Below, in pieces: positions 6,657 through 14,023 of a stretch of DNA of 18,474 bases. This DNA comes from Sulfurovum sp. GTDB taxonomy: Bacteria > Campylobacterota > Campylobacteria > Campylobacterales > Sulfurovaceae. The DNA is taken from NCBI GenBank assembly GCA_015490315.1, contig WFYB01000065.1, forward strand, positions 1 to 18,474, read 5' to 3'. Within the stretch, counting starts at the first letter, position 1; each line of letters starts with the position of its first letter. A program made the translations under genes and the position numbers. The notes below the pieces were generated by a model, which did no database searches, had not been told where the DNA came from, and worked only from the letters and a program-made list of their open reading frames with translations.

Positions 6657-6741
6657 GGTTTCACTCGATGGCGACAAAGGAGCACTTAACCCATGAAATG
6701 GGCGCTTGCGTCTGCGACTGCCAGAGCTATTGAGTGAAACC
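6657..6741 (+). ncRNA. Structured element upstream of metE (candidate leader RNA)
   Basis: 85 nt closed by a perfect 10-bp stem, GGTTTCACTC (6657-6666) with GAGTGAAACC (6732-6741). Inside are a 4-bp stem TGGC/GCCA (6669-6672 with 6720-6723) and a terminal hairpin CCCAT-GAA-ATGGG (6690-6702), partly extended by AGC/GCT. A possible -10, TACTAT (6638-6643), would start a transcript just before the first stem. I see no B12 box, SAM-I core or other riboswitch signature that I know. There is no T-run after it, so it is not a simple terminator. It may also be a short palindromic repeat, but no target duplication flanks it. Confidence 0.45.
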
Positions 6742-6786
6742 GACAGTATTCAGAGGCTTCTTCCATCAACCATTATCAATCCGCGT

Positions 6787-6836
6787 GTAACACTATTGCC
6801 TATCGTTCAATATCGCGTAGTTATCTATAGTGTTGC
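6787..6836 (+). promoter_or_regulatory. Second stem-loop in the metE leader
   Basis: A 10-bp stem with one G-U pair: 6787-6796 (contains AACACTAT) pairs with 6827-6836 (contains ATAGTGTT) around a 30-nt loop. It ends 20 nt before the metE ribosome site at 6856-6862. It could be a leader hairpin affecting translation or a DNA operator. The TATAGT inside the right arm (6826-6831) could instead be a -10. Confidence 0.4.
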
Positions 6837-6868
6837 CTACCTAATTGTCATATCTAAAGGAGACAATG

Positions 6869-9142
6869 ATGAAAACATTTGTTACAGGATTCCCGCGTAT
6901 CGGGGAGCAGCGAGAGCTCAAATTTGCATTGGAAAAATACTGGAAAGGAGAAGTGCCTTTCTCCGAAGTAGAAGAGGTCGCAGAGACACTCAAAAAGAGA
7001 CACTGGAAGTATCAGAAAGATGCCAATATCGATGCAATCAGCATCAATGATTTCTCTCTGTATGATACAACTCTTGATACCATGATCGCACTGGGACTCG
7101 AGCCCCAAAGCCATCAGGATATCGATGACGATACCGAACGCTATTTCGCGATCGCCAGGGGAGATAAAGAGCACAGAGCACTGGAGATGACCAAGTGGTT
7201 CAATACCAACTACCACTACATCGTACCCGTACTTGATGAAACTACCGACAAGCCGGTCAATATCGACAAGATCAAAGCTGAATACCAAGCGGCAAAAGCG
7301 GAGGGTATCACACCCAAGATCAATCTGATTGGCCCACTCACCTTCATCGCCAATGCCAAAAACAGCCAAGGCGAGGATGCCCCTTTTGATGCATACGAAA
7401 AAGTCATGCAAAAGTATGAAGCCCTGCTTGAGCTGATCGCAAAGCTTGATGAGAAGATCATCGTTCAGTTCGATGAACCTGTCCTTGTCACTGACAAAGC
7501 AGCAGAGCTTGCCATGCTCACCAAAGATGCCTATACCAGACTCTCAAATGCTGCGGCAAATGCTGAGATCTATGTCATCACCTACTTCGATCATGCGACC
7601 GAGGCGGTCAAGGCACTTTGTACCACACCGGTTGTGGGAATAGGACTGGACTTTGTCTATGGAGCCGAAAACAAAGAGGTGGTCAAAGATATCGCAGATG
7701 CGGGTAAAAAGCTCGTTGCCGGTGTGATCGACGGACGTAATGTCTGGATCAGTGATATCTATGCAAAAGTCTCACTGCTTGAAGAGATCGCAAAGGATAT
7801 CGACAAAGAGGATATCATCGTATCCACCTCTTGCTCACTGTTGCATGTCCCTTTTACCCTAAAATATGAAGAGAAACTTGACAGCGAAGTCAAGTCATGG
7901 CTGGCATACGCCGTCGAGAAACTGGGTGAGCTCAACCTCACTGCCAAATGTTTCTTCGGTGAGACATTGAATACAGAGGAGCAGGCACTGCTCGAGGCAA
8001 ACAGACAAGCCAACCAAAGCAGAAGAAACTCCCAAAAGATACACAATCCTGACGTACAGGCGCGCATGGAAACGATCGCATCCCTGCAGAAAAAACGCAT
8101 CCCCTTTGAAGAGCGCATCGTCAAGCAGCATGCCAAGTTCAACTATCCGCCGCTGGCAACCACAACGATCGGCTCCTTTCCCCAGACTGCCCAAGTGCGC
8201 CAGACCAGACGTGCGTTCAAAAACGGAGAGATCGATGAGGCAACCTATATCGAAAAGATGAAAGCCTTCACCAAGGAGTGTGTAGCGTGGCAGGATGAGA
8301 TAGGACTTGAGGTGCTTGTACATGGCGAGTTTGAGCGTAACGATATGGTCGAATATTTCGGTGAGCAGCTTGACGGTGTGGCATTTAGCCAGAACGGATG
8401 GGTGCAGAGCTACGGAAGCCGCTGTGTCAAGCCGCCGCTGATCTATGGGGATGTCAGCCGCCCTTCCCCAATGACACTCTTCTGGAGTACCTATGCGCAA
8501 AGTCTGACAGACAAACCGATGAAGGGGATGCTCACCGGTGCCGTGACGATCCTCAACTGGTCTTTTGTCCGCGATGATCAGCCGCGCTCACAGACCTGCT
8601 ACCAGATCTCGTTTGCGATCCGAGATGAGATCGATGATCTGCAAAATGCCGGTATCGAGATGATCCAGGTAGATGAGGCTGCCTTCAAAGAGGGGTATCC
8701 GCTGCGCAAGGAGAAGCGTCCTGCCTATGAGGATTTCGCACTCAAAAGCTTCTGGGTCAGCACCAATGTAGCCAAGGAGACCACACAGATACACACCCAC
8801 ATGTGCTACTCCGAGTTCAATGACATCATTCAGACCATCGAAGCGATGGATGCCGATGTCATCTCGATCGAGACGGCACGAAGCGGCAATGTACTGCTCA
8901 AGGTCTTTGCACGTACCGGATACAAACACGAGATCGGTCCCGGTGTCTACGATATCCACTCACCGCGAATACCCAGCGTAGAGGAGATGGTCGAGCAGAT
9001 CGAAGCACTGCTTGAAGTCCTCCCCGCACGCCAGCTCTGGATCAACCCAGACTGCGGGCTCAAGACAAGAGGCTGGGCAGAGGTCAAACCAAGCCTTGAA
9101 AATATGGTCAAGGCAGTCAAGATCGTCAGAGAATCTCTCTGA
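6869..9142 (+). CDS. metE: Cobalamin-independent methionine synthase MetE
   Basis: A 757-residue cytoplasmic enzyme (E. coli 753) that transfers the methyl group from methyl-tetrahydrofolate polyglutamate to homocysteine. Two related barrels: an N-terminal half beginning MKTFVTGFPRIGEQRELK and a catalytic C-terminal half beginning near PPLATTTIGSFPQT. All four zinc ligands are present: H644 and C646 (in THMCYSEF), E668 (SIETARSG) and C729 (NPDCGLKTR), each offset by 3 from E. coli. The start is a tandem ATG-ATG at 6866-6871; AAAGGAG ends 3 nt before the first and 6 nt before the second, so I chose the second. The frame could also open at a TTG at 6845, which would include the ribosome site and is unlikely. 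No other methionine genes are adjacent. A structured leader precedes it and a hairpin terminator follows. Confidence 0.98.
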   Translation: MKTFVTGFPRIGEQRELKFALEKYWKGEVPFSEVEEVAETLKKRHWKYQKDANIDAISINDFSLYDTTLDTMIALGLEPQSHQDIDDDTERYFAIARGDKEHRALEMTKWFNTNYHYIVPVLDETTDKPVNIDKIKAEYQAAKAEGITPKINLIGPLTFIANAKNSQGEDAPFDAYEKVMQKYEALLELIAKLDEKIIVQFDEPVLVTDKAAELAMLTKDAYTRLSNAAANAEIYVITYFDHATEAVKALCTTPVVGIGLDFVYGAENKEVVKDIADAGKKLVAGVIDGRNVWISDIYAKVSLLEEIAKDIDKEDIIVSTSCSLLHVPFTLKYEEKLDSEVKSWLAYAVEKLGELNLTAKCFFGETLNTEEQALLEANRQANQSRRNSQKIHNPDVQARMETIASLQKKRIPFEERIVKQHAKFNYPPLATTTIGSFPQTAQVRQTRRAFKNGEIDEATYIEKMKAFTKECVAWQDEIGLEVLVHGEFERNDMVEYFGEQLDGVAFSQNGWVQSYGSRCVKPPLIYGDVSRPSPMTLFWSTYAQSLTDKPMKGMLTGAVTILNWSFVRDDQPRSQTCYQISFAIRDEIDDLQNAGIEMIQVDEAAFKEGYPLRKEKRPAYEDFALKSFWVSTNVAKETTQIHTHMCYSEFNDIIQTIEAMDADVISIETARSGNVLLKVFARTGYKHEIGPGVYDIHSPRIPSVEEMVEQIEALLEVLPARQLWINPDCGLKTRGWAEVKPSLENMVKAVKIVRESL

Positions 9143-9150
9143 TTTTCATT

Positions 9151-9189
9151 CCAGGCGAAGAGATCCAACTTCGCCTGGGCTAATGTTTT
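9151..9189 (+). terminator. Terminator hairpin behind metE
   Basis: Perfect 10-bp GC-rich stem CCAGGCGAAG (9151-9160) with CTTCGCCTGG (9169-9178), an 8-nt loop, then GCTAAT and TTTTT (9185-9189). The T-run is displaced by several bases and overlaps the last codons of the opposing kinase gene. The hairpin lies between convergent genes and may serve both, although the minus side has no T-run. Confidence 0.75.
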
Positions 9190-11357
9190 TCAATAAAGTT
9201 CCGTATTGCACGGCGTAACGTATTGATCTCAAATGTAAACTTTTCAATATAGTTGGGGAGCAACTCTTTCTTGTTATAGATCAGGCGTTGATGGATCTCA
9301 TTGATCAGCAGATGCATATCTTCTGCACCGATCGCCCCTGTCAATCCCCGCATATCCACACACAGCATTCGTATCTGTTCATAACGGTGTTCTGCCACCA
9401 ATTTCTCAAAGACCTTGTCACTCTCGCCATAGGCATTGTCAAACTCTTTGAGTATCTCGATATAGAGTGCCTCGCTGTTGTTGGCATGGCGGATACCTTT
9501 TTCTACATTGAGCCCCTCATAGTGTGCGTAGGATCTGTTCTCCGTCCCTTCAGACGGAGTAGTTTCCACCACACTTTCAATGGTCTTTTCAGAGAGATAC
9601 ATCGCCAATGCAGTATAGAGTTTTCCTATGTTCAACGGTTTGGCGAGAAAGGCATTGATCCCGCTATTAAACATCTTTTGGATCTCACTTTCAAGTACCA
9701 GCGCCGTAAACGCTATGATAGGCAGCATATCGAATTTGCTGTCCAGACGTATCATCTGTGTTGCTGTGTAGCCATCCATGATCGGCATATTGATATCCAT
9801 CAGTACCAGGTCGAAATCTATCTTGCTCTCTTTGATCAGATCGACCGCTTCCTGACCGTTGTTGGCGACACTGATATTGATATCTGAATGGTGCAGCAGA
9901 TTGATCAAGACTTTCTGATTGATCAGATTGTCCTCGACGATCAGGATATGCTTGCCGCTAAACTCCCTAAAGTGATCCTGCGTAACATTCTTCGTAGCAT
10001 GAATATGTGACTTATAGGTACGAACCTGCGGCATATCCTTCTCTTTTTCCCGGCTGAAGGCAGACGGAAGCTTGATGTGATAAAGGTCGATGATCAGCTC
10101 GAAGATACGCTCCTGGTTCAACGGTTTGAAGAGGTGGACATCAATAACCTCATCGACAAAACTGTTCTGATTCGAATACATCAGGTTGTTCAATGCAATG
10201 ACCTTCAACTCTTTGCCAAGCTTTATTTTGTTGAGATACTCTACCAGCCTCGGCGTAAAGAGGCTTTCGCTCAGGACGATAATATCGTAGGGGGTCAGAT
10301 TGGGGATATTACGCAGGAACTCCTCTTTGGTGACGACTTTGACTTCATGTTTGAAGTAGGCAAACATCTTTTTCATTGCCAATGCCGCATTATAGTTGTC
10401 ATCCGCGATAAAGACTTTTTTGACCGTAAAGATCTTTTCAGGGAGACGGTACATCCGTTTGTTTTGGAGATCGGAGATCTCAAACGGCAAGGTAAGCGTG
10501 TAGGTACTGCCCTTGCCTACCATACTCTGGACACTGAACTCGCCACCCATCATCGAAATCAGTTCATTCGCTACAAAGATACCCAGCCCTACATAGACCC
10601 CGTTCTCCTCATTATAATAGGGTGTCAGGAGATTCTCCAAAGCGATACTGTCCATCCCCTCACCCGTATCGGTAAATTTGAACTGCAGTTCAATATTGTT
10701 GTCAAAGGTATTGAACATCGAAATTTCAAGTTTGACCTCTGAAGCATGGAAATTATCCATGATATGCTCAAGCACGCTGTTGAGAATCTGCCCAAGATGA
10801 AGCGAATCCCCAATGATCTTTCGGGGTACATTGTGATTGATATCAAAGATCAACTCTGTATTACGCCCCGCATACTGTGAGCATATGGAACCTGCAACTT
10901 CATTGAGCACGTTGTTGATATTGAACTCGTCATTGCTGATCGTGATCTTCTTTGACTTCAGACGCAAAAAATCTATCAAGTCATTGGTCACACTCAAAAG
11001 ACGGTTCTCAACATTGTCAAGCACCTCCTCTTTGCTTTGATACGGCTTGCTGTTCTCTTGTGCCGCATGACTGTTTTTTTCAAGCGCCTTGAGTGCAATG
11101 GTATGAATATTTTCGCTCATATTGGTCAAGAGTTCATTCTGGTTCTTTTCCATCTCGAGCTGTTTTTCGAGCATCTCCCGATGTAGTCTCTGTATCTTTG
11201 CCATCTGTTTTGAAGAGACATAGAGAATACTGATCCCTATCAATGCCAGACTGAACAAAGCGATCCATATCCAATAGCTCTCAATCGCATCCGTCGTAAA
11301 CGTACCTGCACCAAAAAGGGCGGAAGAGAAACCACCTGCCATGACTGTTTTTTTCAT
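9180..11357 (-). CDS. Membrane hybrid sensor kinase-like protein with degenerate His sites
   Basis: 725 residues. One membrane helix (about 28-47), then a coiled linker, with no sensor domain. The kinase core is recognisable: H-box region LLTNMSENIHTIA (77-88), dimer-helix stretch LIDFLRLKSKKI, G1 box DTGEGM (230-235) and G2 box VGLGIFVANEL (256-266). The family H-box reads NMSHEIRTP; here the His is E82, with a His two positions on from the usual Glu (H85). The N-box Asn is H198. A first receiver-like domain (about 313-425) keeps D319/D320 and K411 but has S363 where the phospho-Asp belongs. The second receiver (about 470-590) is intact: E475/D476, D521 (LMDINMP), T551, K573. The C-terminal four-helix domain (about 615-725) is HPt-like (MRGLTGAIGA), with V667 at the phospho-His position. 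AGGAG precedes the ATG. Convergent with metE and divergent from ruvX; no partner gene is adjacent. Confidence 0.88.
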   Translation of the reverse strand: MKKTVMAGGFSSALFGAGTFTTDAIESYWIWIALFSLALIGISILYVSSKQMAKIQRLHREMLEKQLEMEKNQNELLTNMSENIHTIALKALEKNSHAAQENSKPYQSKEEVLDNVENRLLSVTNDLIDFLRLKSKKITISNDEFNINNVLNEVAGSICSQYAGRNTELIFDINHNVPRKIIGDSLHLGQILNSVLEHIMDNFHASEVKLEISMFNTFDNNIELQFKFTDTGEGMDSIALENLLTPYYNEENGVYVGLGIFVANELISMMGGEFSVQSMVGKGSTYTLTLPFEISDLQNKRMYRLPEKIFTVKKVFIADDNYNAALAMKKMFAYFKHEVKVVTKEEFLRNIPNLTPYDIIVLSESLFTPRLVEYLNKIKLGKELKVIALNNLMYSNQNSFVDEVIDVHLFKPLNQERIFELIIDLYHIKLPSAFSREKEKDMPQVRTYKSHIHATKNVTQDHFREFSGKHILIVEDNLINQKVLINLLHHSDINISVANNGQEAVDLIKESKIDFDLVLMDINMPIMDGYTATQMIRLDSKFDMLPIIAFTALVLESEIQKMFNSGINAFLAKPLNIGKLYTALAMYLSEKTIESVVETTPSEGTENRSYAHYEGLNVEKGIRHANNSEALYIEILKEFDNAYGESDKVFEKLVAEHRYEQIRMLCVDMRGLTGAIGAEDMHLLINEIHQRLIYNKKELLPNYIEKFTFEINTLRRAIRNFIEKH

Positions 11358-11378
11358 TTACTCACTCCTGTGAAAATT

Positions 11379-11384
11379 ATTCTA
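11379..11384 (-). promoter_or_regulatory. Possible -10 of the kinase-like gene
   Basis: TAGAAT on the minus strand, 21 bp before the ATG and upstream of its AGGAG ribosome site. There is no clear -35, which is common in Campylobacterota housekeeping promoters. Confidence 0.35.
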
Positions 11385-11477
11385 CCATTAAAAAACTATA
11401 TCTATGGATATGCTTGACTTTATTACGCCAAACTTTCCACAACTGCTTCCATAAGTGAAGCTGACTGTGATATTGGA

Positions 11478-11483
11478 TATACT
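11478..11483 (+). promoter_or_regulatory. -10 of ruvX, likely leaderless transcript
   Basis: TATACT ends 6 nt before the ruvX ATG, so the expected transcription start is the A of the start codon. No ribosome-binding sequence is present in these 6 nt. The spacing is the same as for the response regulator gene at 6135. Confidence 0.45.
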
Positions 11484-11489
11484 CTCGTT

Positions 11490-11894
11490 ATGAAATTAGC
11501 AAGTATCGATGTAGGACTCAAACGTATCGGTGTGGCGATCTGCCTGGATGGCAATATCGTACTGCCACAGGATGCTATCCTCCGCAAAAACCGCAATCAG
11601 GCTGCTAGAGATATCAACACTTTTTTGAAACAGTGGGAGATAGAAAAACTGATCGTCGGACTTCCCAAAGGCGGCAGCAGCGAAGCAGAGATGGAGCGGC
11701 GTATCAAGCACTTTGTCTCGCTGCTTGAGCTAAATATCCCCGTCGTCTATCAGGATGAACAGGGCAGCAGTTTTGAGGCGACAGAGATGACAAAAGGAGA
11801 CTTCCGTCACAAAAAAGACGGCAGGATCGATTCGGTAGCCGCCAAGATCATCTTGGAGCGCTATCTGGAAGGCTATTACTCTCCCATCAAATAG
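11490..11894 (+). CDS. ruvX: Putative Holliday junction resolvase / pre-16S rRNA nuclease RuvX (YqgF)
   Basis: A 134-residue RNase H-fold nuclease of the YqgF family, implicated in 16S rRNA 5'-end maturation and in Holliday junction processing. The acidic residues of the fold are visible: D7 in SIDVGLKRIGVA, D89/E90 in YQDEQGSSFEA, D114 in GRIDSVAAKIILERY. VGLPKG (56-61) is the family's second strand motif. Length matches the compact Campylobacterota form. The ATG has no ribosome site and a -10 only 6 nt upstream. Its stop (11892-11894) directly abuts the stop of the 25-codon gene on the other strand. As I recall, ruvX follows dprA in Campylobacter; here dprA is about 3 kb away on the opposite strand, so the pair has been separated. 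Confidence 0.9.
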   Translation: MKLASIDVGLKRIGVAICLDGNIVLPQDAILRKNRNQAARDINTFLKQWEIEKLIVGLPKGGSSEAEMERRIKHFVSLLELNIPVVYQDEQGSSFEATEMTKGDFRHKKDGRIDSVAAKIILERYLEGYYSPIK

Positions 11895-11972
11895 CTATTT
11901 TCGTTTGAATTTACGGTAGATCATCAAGAGGATCGGACCGTATTTGACCAGCAGCATCACTATTTTTTTCAT
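11895..11972 (-). CDS. 25-residue basic membrane peptide
   Basis: A 25-codon frame that starts MKKIVMLLV and ends YRKFKRK: a basic start, a hydrophobic middle of about 15 residues broken by KYGP, and a strongly basic tail. Its ATG (11972-11970) directly follows the TAG of the family 3 glycosidase gene. AAGGAG lies about 9 nt upstream, inside the last codons of that gene, so translation could be coupled by re-initiation. Its TAG directly abuts the ruvX stop. I know of no named family. A small membrane or amphipathic peptide is likely if it is expressed; conservation of this arrangement in relatives would decide. Confidence 0.5.
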   Translation of the reverse strand: MKKIVMLLVKYGPILLMIYRKFKRK

Positions 11973-13052
11973 CTAAAGTCTCTCCTTGAGTATCTGGATA
12001 CGATTGTAGGCACGCTCTATCTTCTCTTTTGGGATCGTTCCCTCCCGTACCATGGAGGCTATATTTTCTACCACTGTTTTGACAGAGACACTCTTGGCAG
12101 GGTCGAGCTGATTGCCAAAAAGAAGGATGTCATCTCCTGCATTGACAGCAAGTCTGATACTCTCTCTCAAACCGTACTTTTTGCTGATCGCCCCCATCTG
12201 AAGATCATCGGTAATCACCACCCCTTGAAAACCGATCTTTTCCCGCAGCAACCCCTCAACTGTCTTTTTGGAGAGTGTCGCCGGGTAGTCTGGATCAAGC
12301 TTTTTGTTGAAGACATGGGCGACCATCACCGTATCGGCTTTTGTTTTGAGAAGTTTGTAGGGCTCCAGCTCAACCGGTTTCCAAAGGTTCGTTACATCCA
12401 CAAAGCCTTTATGGGTGTCACCTACCGAAGAGCCGTGACCGGGGAAGTGTTTCAGGGAGGTTAGTACCCCGTAGCGGTGCATCGCATCCATGAAAATGGA
12501 GGCGTACTTCTGTACCGTTTTGGGGTCTTTGCCAAAGGAGCGTCCCAAACCGTGTATGACATGGTTTTTAGGATTGATGTCAAGGTCAACAACCGGTGCA
12601 AGATCGTAGTTGATACCCACACTTCTTAACTCCTGCGCCATCTTCTCATACGTCTGCTTCATATTGCCCGACTTTACCACATCCGCTGCTTTTGGGAATT
12701 TACCGTAAAACCCGTATTTGCTCTTGAGACGTTGTACTCTGCCGCCCTCCTGATCGACCGCGATGAGCAGCTTCCTGTCACGGCTGCACGCCTGAAGCTC
12801 CTTGGTCAGCTGGGCGACTTGCGCTTTGGAGGCGATATTTTTGGGTTTGCTTTTGTCAACCGGGTTATAATCAAAGAGGATCACCGCACCCAGATTGTAC
12901 CTCATGATATCTTTGCATATCTGTGAACCCGGCTTGGCAGAGGTACCATGAAAACCCACCATCAACATCTGCCCGATCCTCTGTGCGAGCGGTACTTCTG
13001 CTTGCAGCAGTGTCATTGTAATACCTATTGTAAATAAAATATTTTTCAACAT
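11973..13052 (-). CDS. Secreted glycoside hydrolase family 3 protein, NagZ-like beta-N-acetylhexosaminidase
   Basis: About 359 residues. The first 18 or so form a signal peptide (hydrophobic core, cut near LLQA-EVPL), so the enzyme should work in the periplasm or outside, unlike cytoplasmic NagZ of E. coli. Family 3 hallmarks by residue (counting from the first ATG): DQEGGRVQRL with D101, KHFPGHGSSVGDTHKG (202-217) carrying the mobile loop with the Asp-His general acid pair (D213/H215), and VVITDDLQMGAI with the nucleophile D283. Expected reaction: removal of terminal beta-linked N-acetylglucosamine from muropeptides or other glycans. The start is a tandem ATG-ATG (13055-13050) with AGGA 3 nt before the first and 6 nt before the second; I chose the second. 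It is followed without a gap by the 25-codon gene. A promoter candidate is at 13087-13114. Confidence 0.92.
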   Translation of the reverse strand: MLKNILFTIGITMTLLQAEVPLAQRIGQMLMVGFHGTSAKPGSQICKDIMRYNLGAVILFDYNPVDKSKPKNIASKAQVAQLTKELQACSRDRKLLIAVDQEGGRVQRLKSKYGFYGKFPKAADVVKSGNMKQTYEKMAQELRSVGINYDLAPVVDLDINPKNHVIHGLGRSFGKDPKTVQKYASIFMDAMHRYGVLTSLKHFPGHGSSVGDTHKGFVDVTNLWKPVELEPYKLLKTKADTVMVAHVFNKKLDPDYPATLSKKTVEGLLREKIGFQGVVITDDLQMGAISKKYGLRESIRLAVNAGDDILLFGNQLDPAKSVSVKTVVENIASMVREGTIPKEKIERAYNRIQILKERL

Positions 13053-13086
13053 CATACTTCCTGAATTTCTAATTCCTAATTCTACT

Positions 13087-13114
13087 ATATTAGTATTCGG
13101 TTAACCTTGATCAA
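13087..13114 (-). promoter_or_regulatory. Probable promoter of the family 3 glycosidase gene
   Basis: Minus strand: TTGATC (13114-13109), a 16-bp spacer, TAATAT (13092-13087). The expected start near 13080 gives a leader of about 27 nt containing the AGGA ribosome site. Confidence 0.5.
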
Positions 13115-13129
13115 CTACCATACGGTTAC

Positions 13130-13228
13130 AAGAGCATCCAATAATAAACATTCCTGATCTCTCCTCCCCCAATAGAATTCAGGTCTCCTTTTAAATATTT
13201 TCCTCCTTTTTCATAACTGGATGCTCTT
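13130..13228. repeat. 99-bp element bounded by 11-bp inverted repeats, CU-rich inside
   Basis: AAGAGCATCCA (13130-13140) and TGGATGCTCTT (13218-13228) are perfect inverted repeats. Between them, on the plus strand, lies a small hairpin CCTGA/TCAGG with CTCCTCCCCC in its loop, then a second pyrimidine run TTTTCCTCCTTTTT. CCTCC matches the reverse complement of a Shine-Dalgarno sequence. No target-site duplication and no frame of note. It sits between the divergent glycosidase and thioredoxin genes. It may be a small RNA, a 5' leader element or a palindromic repeat. Confidence 0.45.
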
Positions 13229-13274
13229 TGAAAACAGCGTTAAACCATTCCTACACGATTATTATATAATGGTT

Positions 13275-13283
13275 TGGTATAAT
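13275..13283 (+). promoter_or_regulatory. Extended -10 promoter of the TlpA-like gene
   Basis: TGGTATAAT, a consensus extended -10 (hexamer 13278-13283), lies 28 bp before the ATG. A second TATAAT lies at 13265-13270, and its neighbourhood also reads TATAAT on the minus strand (13266-13261), so divergent transcription is possible. Confidence 0.65.
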
Positions 13284-13311
13284 ACAAACAAAAAAGAAAA
13301 GGCATGACAAT

Positions 13312-13902
13312 ATGATCAAAAAATTCAGTTTGGCAGCACTGCTTCTGCTCTCACTTCTTACAGTTTCACAGGCACAATCTGCCGTACAGTACCCTACGAT
13401 GAAAATCACCGATATCAATGGCAAAAGCTACACCGTCAAAGGTACCGAAAACGGTCTGAATATCGAAGGGGTCAAAGGCAAAGTTGTCTTTCTCGAGTTC
13501 TTCGGACACAACTGCCCGCCCTGTCTTGCATCGATCCCTCATCTGATAGACCTGCAGAAAAAATACAAAGACAAACTTGCCGTGATCGCGATCGAAGTGC
13601 AAGGATATACCACCGATCAACTTCGGGAGTTTGCCAAACGAAAAGGGATGAACTATACCGTTGTCTCTGACCGTGATGCAGGCATGCTCGTCGACTATAT
13701 CGCGCAACGTGCACAATGGAGAGGCTCTATCCCATTCCTTGTCGCGATGGATACGACAGGAAGCGTTCAGTTTGTACAGGCAGGTATGTTGCCTGAGGCT
13801 GCACTCGAGGATCTCATCGCACAACTCTCCACCCCTAAAAAAGCAAAAGCTGACAATAACGCATCTACCCCTGCCAAAGCGGAAAGCAACAGCAGCAAAT
13901 AG
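13312..13902 (+). CDS. Periplasmic TlpA-like thioredoxin-fold protein
   Basis: 196 residues. Signal peptide 1-23 (basic MIKK, Leu-rich core, cut near AQSA). Thioredoxin fold of the TlpA/ResA type: strand VVFLEFFGHNC, active site C68-P-P-C71, central helix, and the cis-proline in GSIPFLVAMD (about 143). The tail from about 172 is Ala/Lys/Ser/Asn-rich and probably disordered. Role: thiol-disulfide exchange, most likely reduction of a periplasmic partner (TlpA-type proteins serve cytochrome c or oxidase maturation), but no such partner is encoded nearby. AAAAGG lies 9 bp before the ATG. It has its own promoter and terminator, so it is a single-gene unit. Confidence 0.9.
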   Translation: MIKKFSLAALLLLSLLTVSQAQSAVQYPTMKITDINGKSYTVKGTENGLNIEGVKGKVVFLEFFGHNCPPCLASIPHLIDLQKKYKDKLAVIAIEVQGYTTDQLREFAKRKGMNYTVVSDRDAGMLVDYIAQRAQWRGSIPFLVAMDTTGSVQFVQAGMLPEAALEDLIAQLSTPKKAKADNNASTPAKAESNSSK

Positions 13903-13905
13903 ACA

Positions 13906-13944
13906 AAAGGTGACACAAAAGTGCCACCTTTCATCATCTTTTTT
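13906..13944 (+). terminator. Terminator behind the TlpA-like gene
   Basis: Stem AAAGGTG-A-CAC (13906-13916) with GTG-C-CACCTTT (13921-13931), one A-C mismatch, an AAAA loop, and T6 at 13939-13944. It starts 4 bp after the stop codon. Confidence 0.7.
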
Positions 13945-13986
13945 CATTTAGAGAGTGAAGAATTATTAGTTTTATAGATATTCCTA

Positions 13987-13992
13987 TATAAT
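13987..13992 (+). promoter_or_regulatory. -10 of the nonapeptide-repeat gene
   Basis: TATAAT 31 bp before the ATG at 14024. No convincing -35. The ribosome site AAGGA lies 6 bp before the ATG. Confidence 0.55.
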
Positions 13993-14023
13993 AGAGAAAC
14001 CATCCCACTATGAAGGATTCTTT

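Noticed and set aside
6657..6741. Cobalamin or SAM-I riboswitch before metE
   Set aside because: I could not find the B12 box, the SAM-I core or their pairing pattern. The element is reported only as an unclassified structure.
6657..6741. Small transposon (MITE) reading of the 85-bp element
   Set aside because: The flanks show no target-site duplication and no second copy exists in the window; it is not excluded without a genome scan.
6845..6868. TTG start for metE at 6845
   Set aside because: The ribosome site AAAGGAG would then be inside the gene; MetE proteins begin MKTF/MTIL directly before the conserved GFPRIG stretch.
13130..13228. Signal recognition particle RNA or 6S RNA
   Set aside because: The conserved SRP apical-loop sequence is absent, and the element is too short and wrongly structured for 6S RNA.
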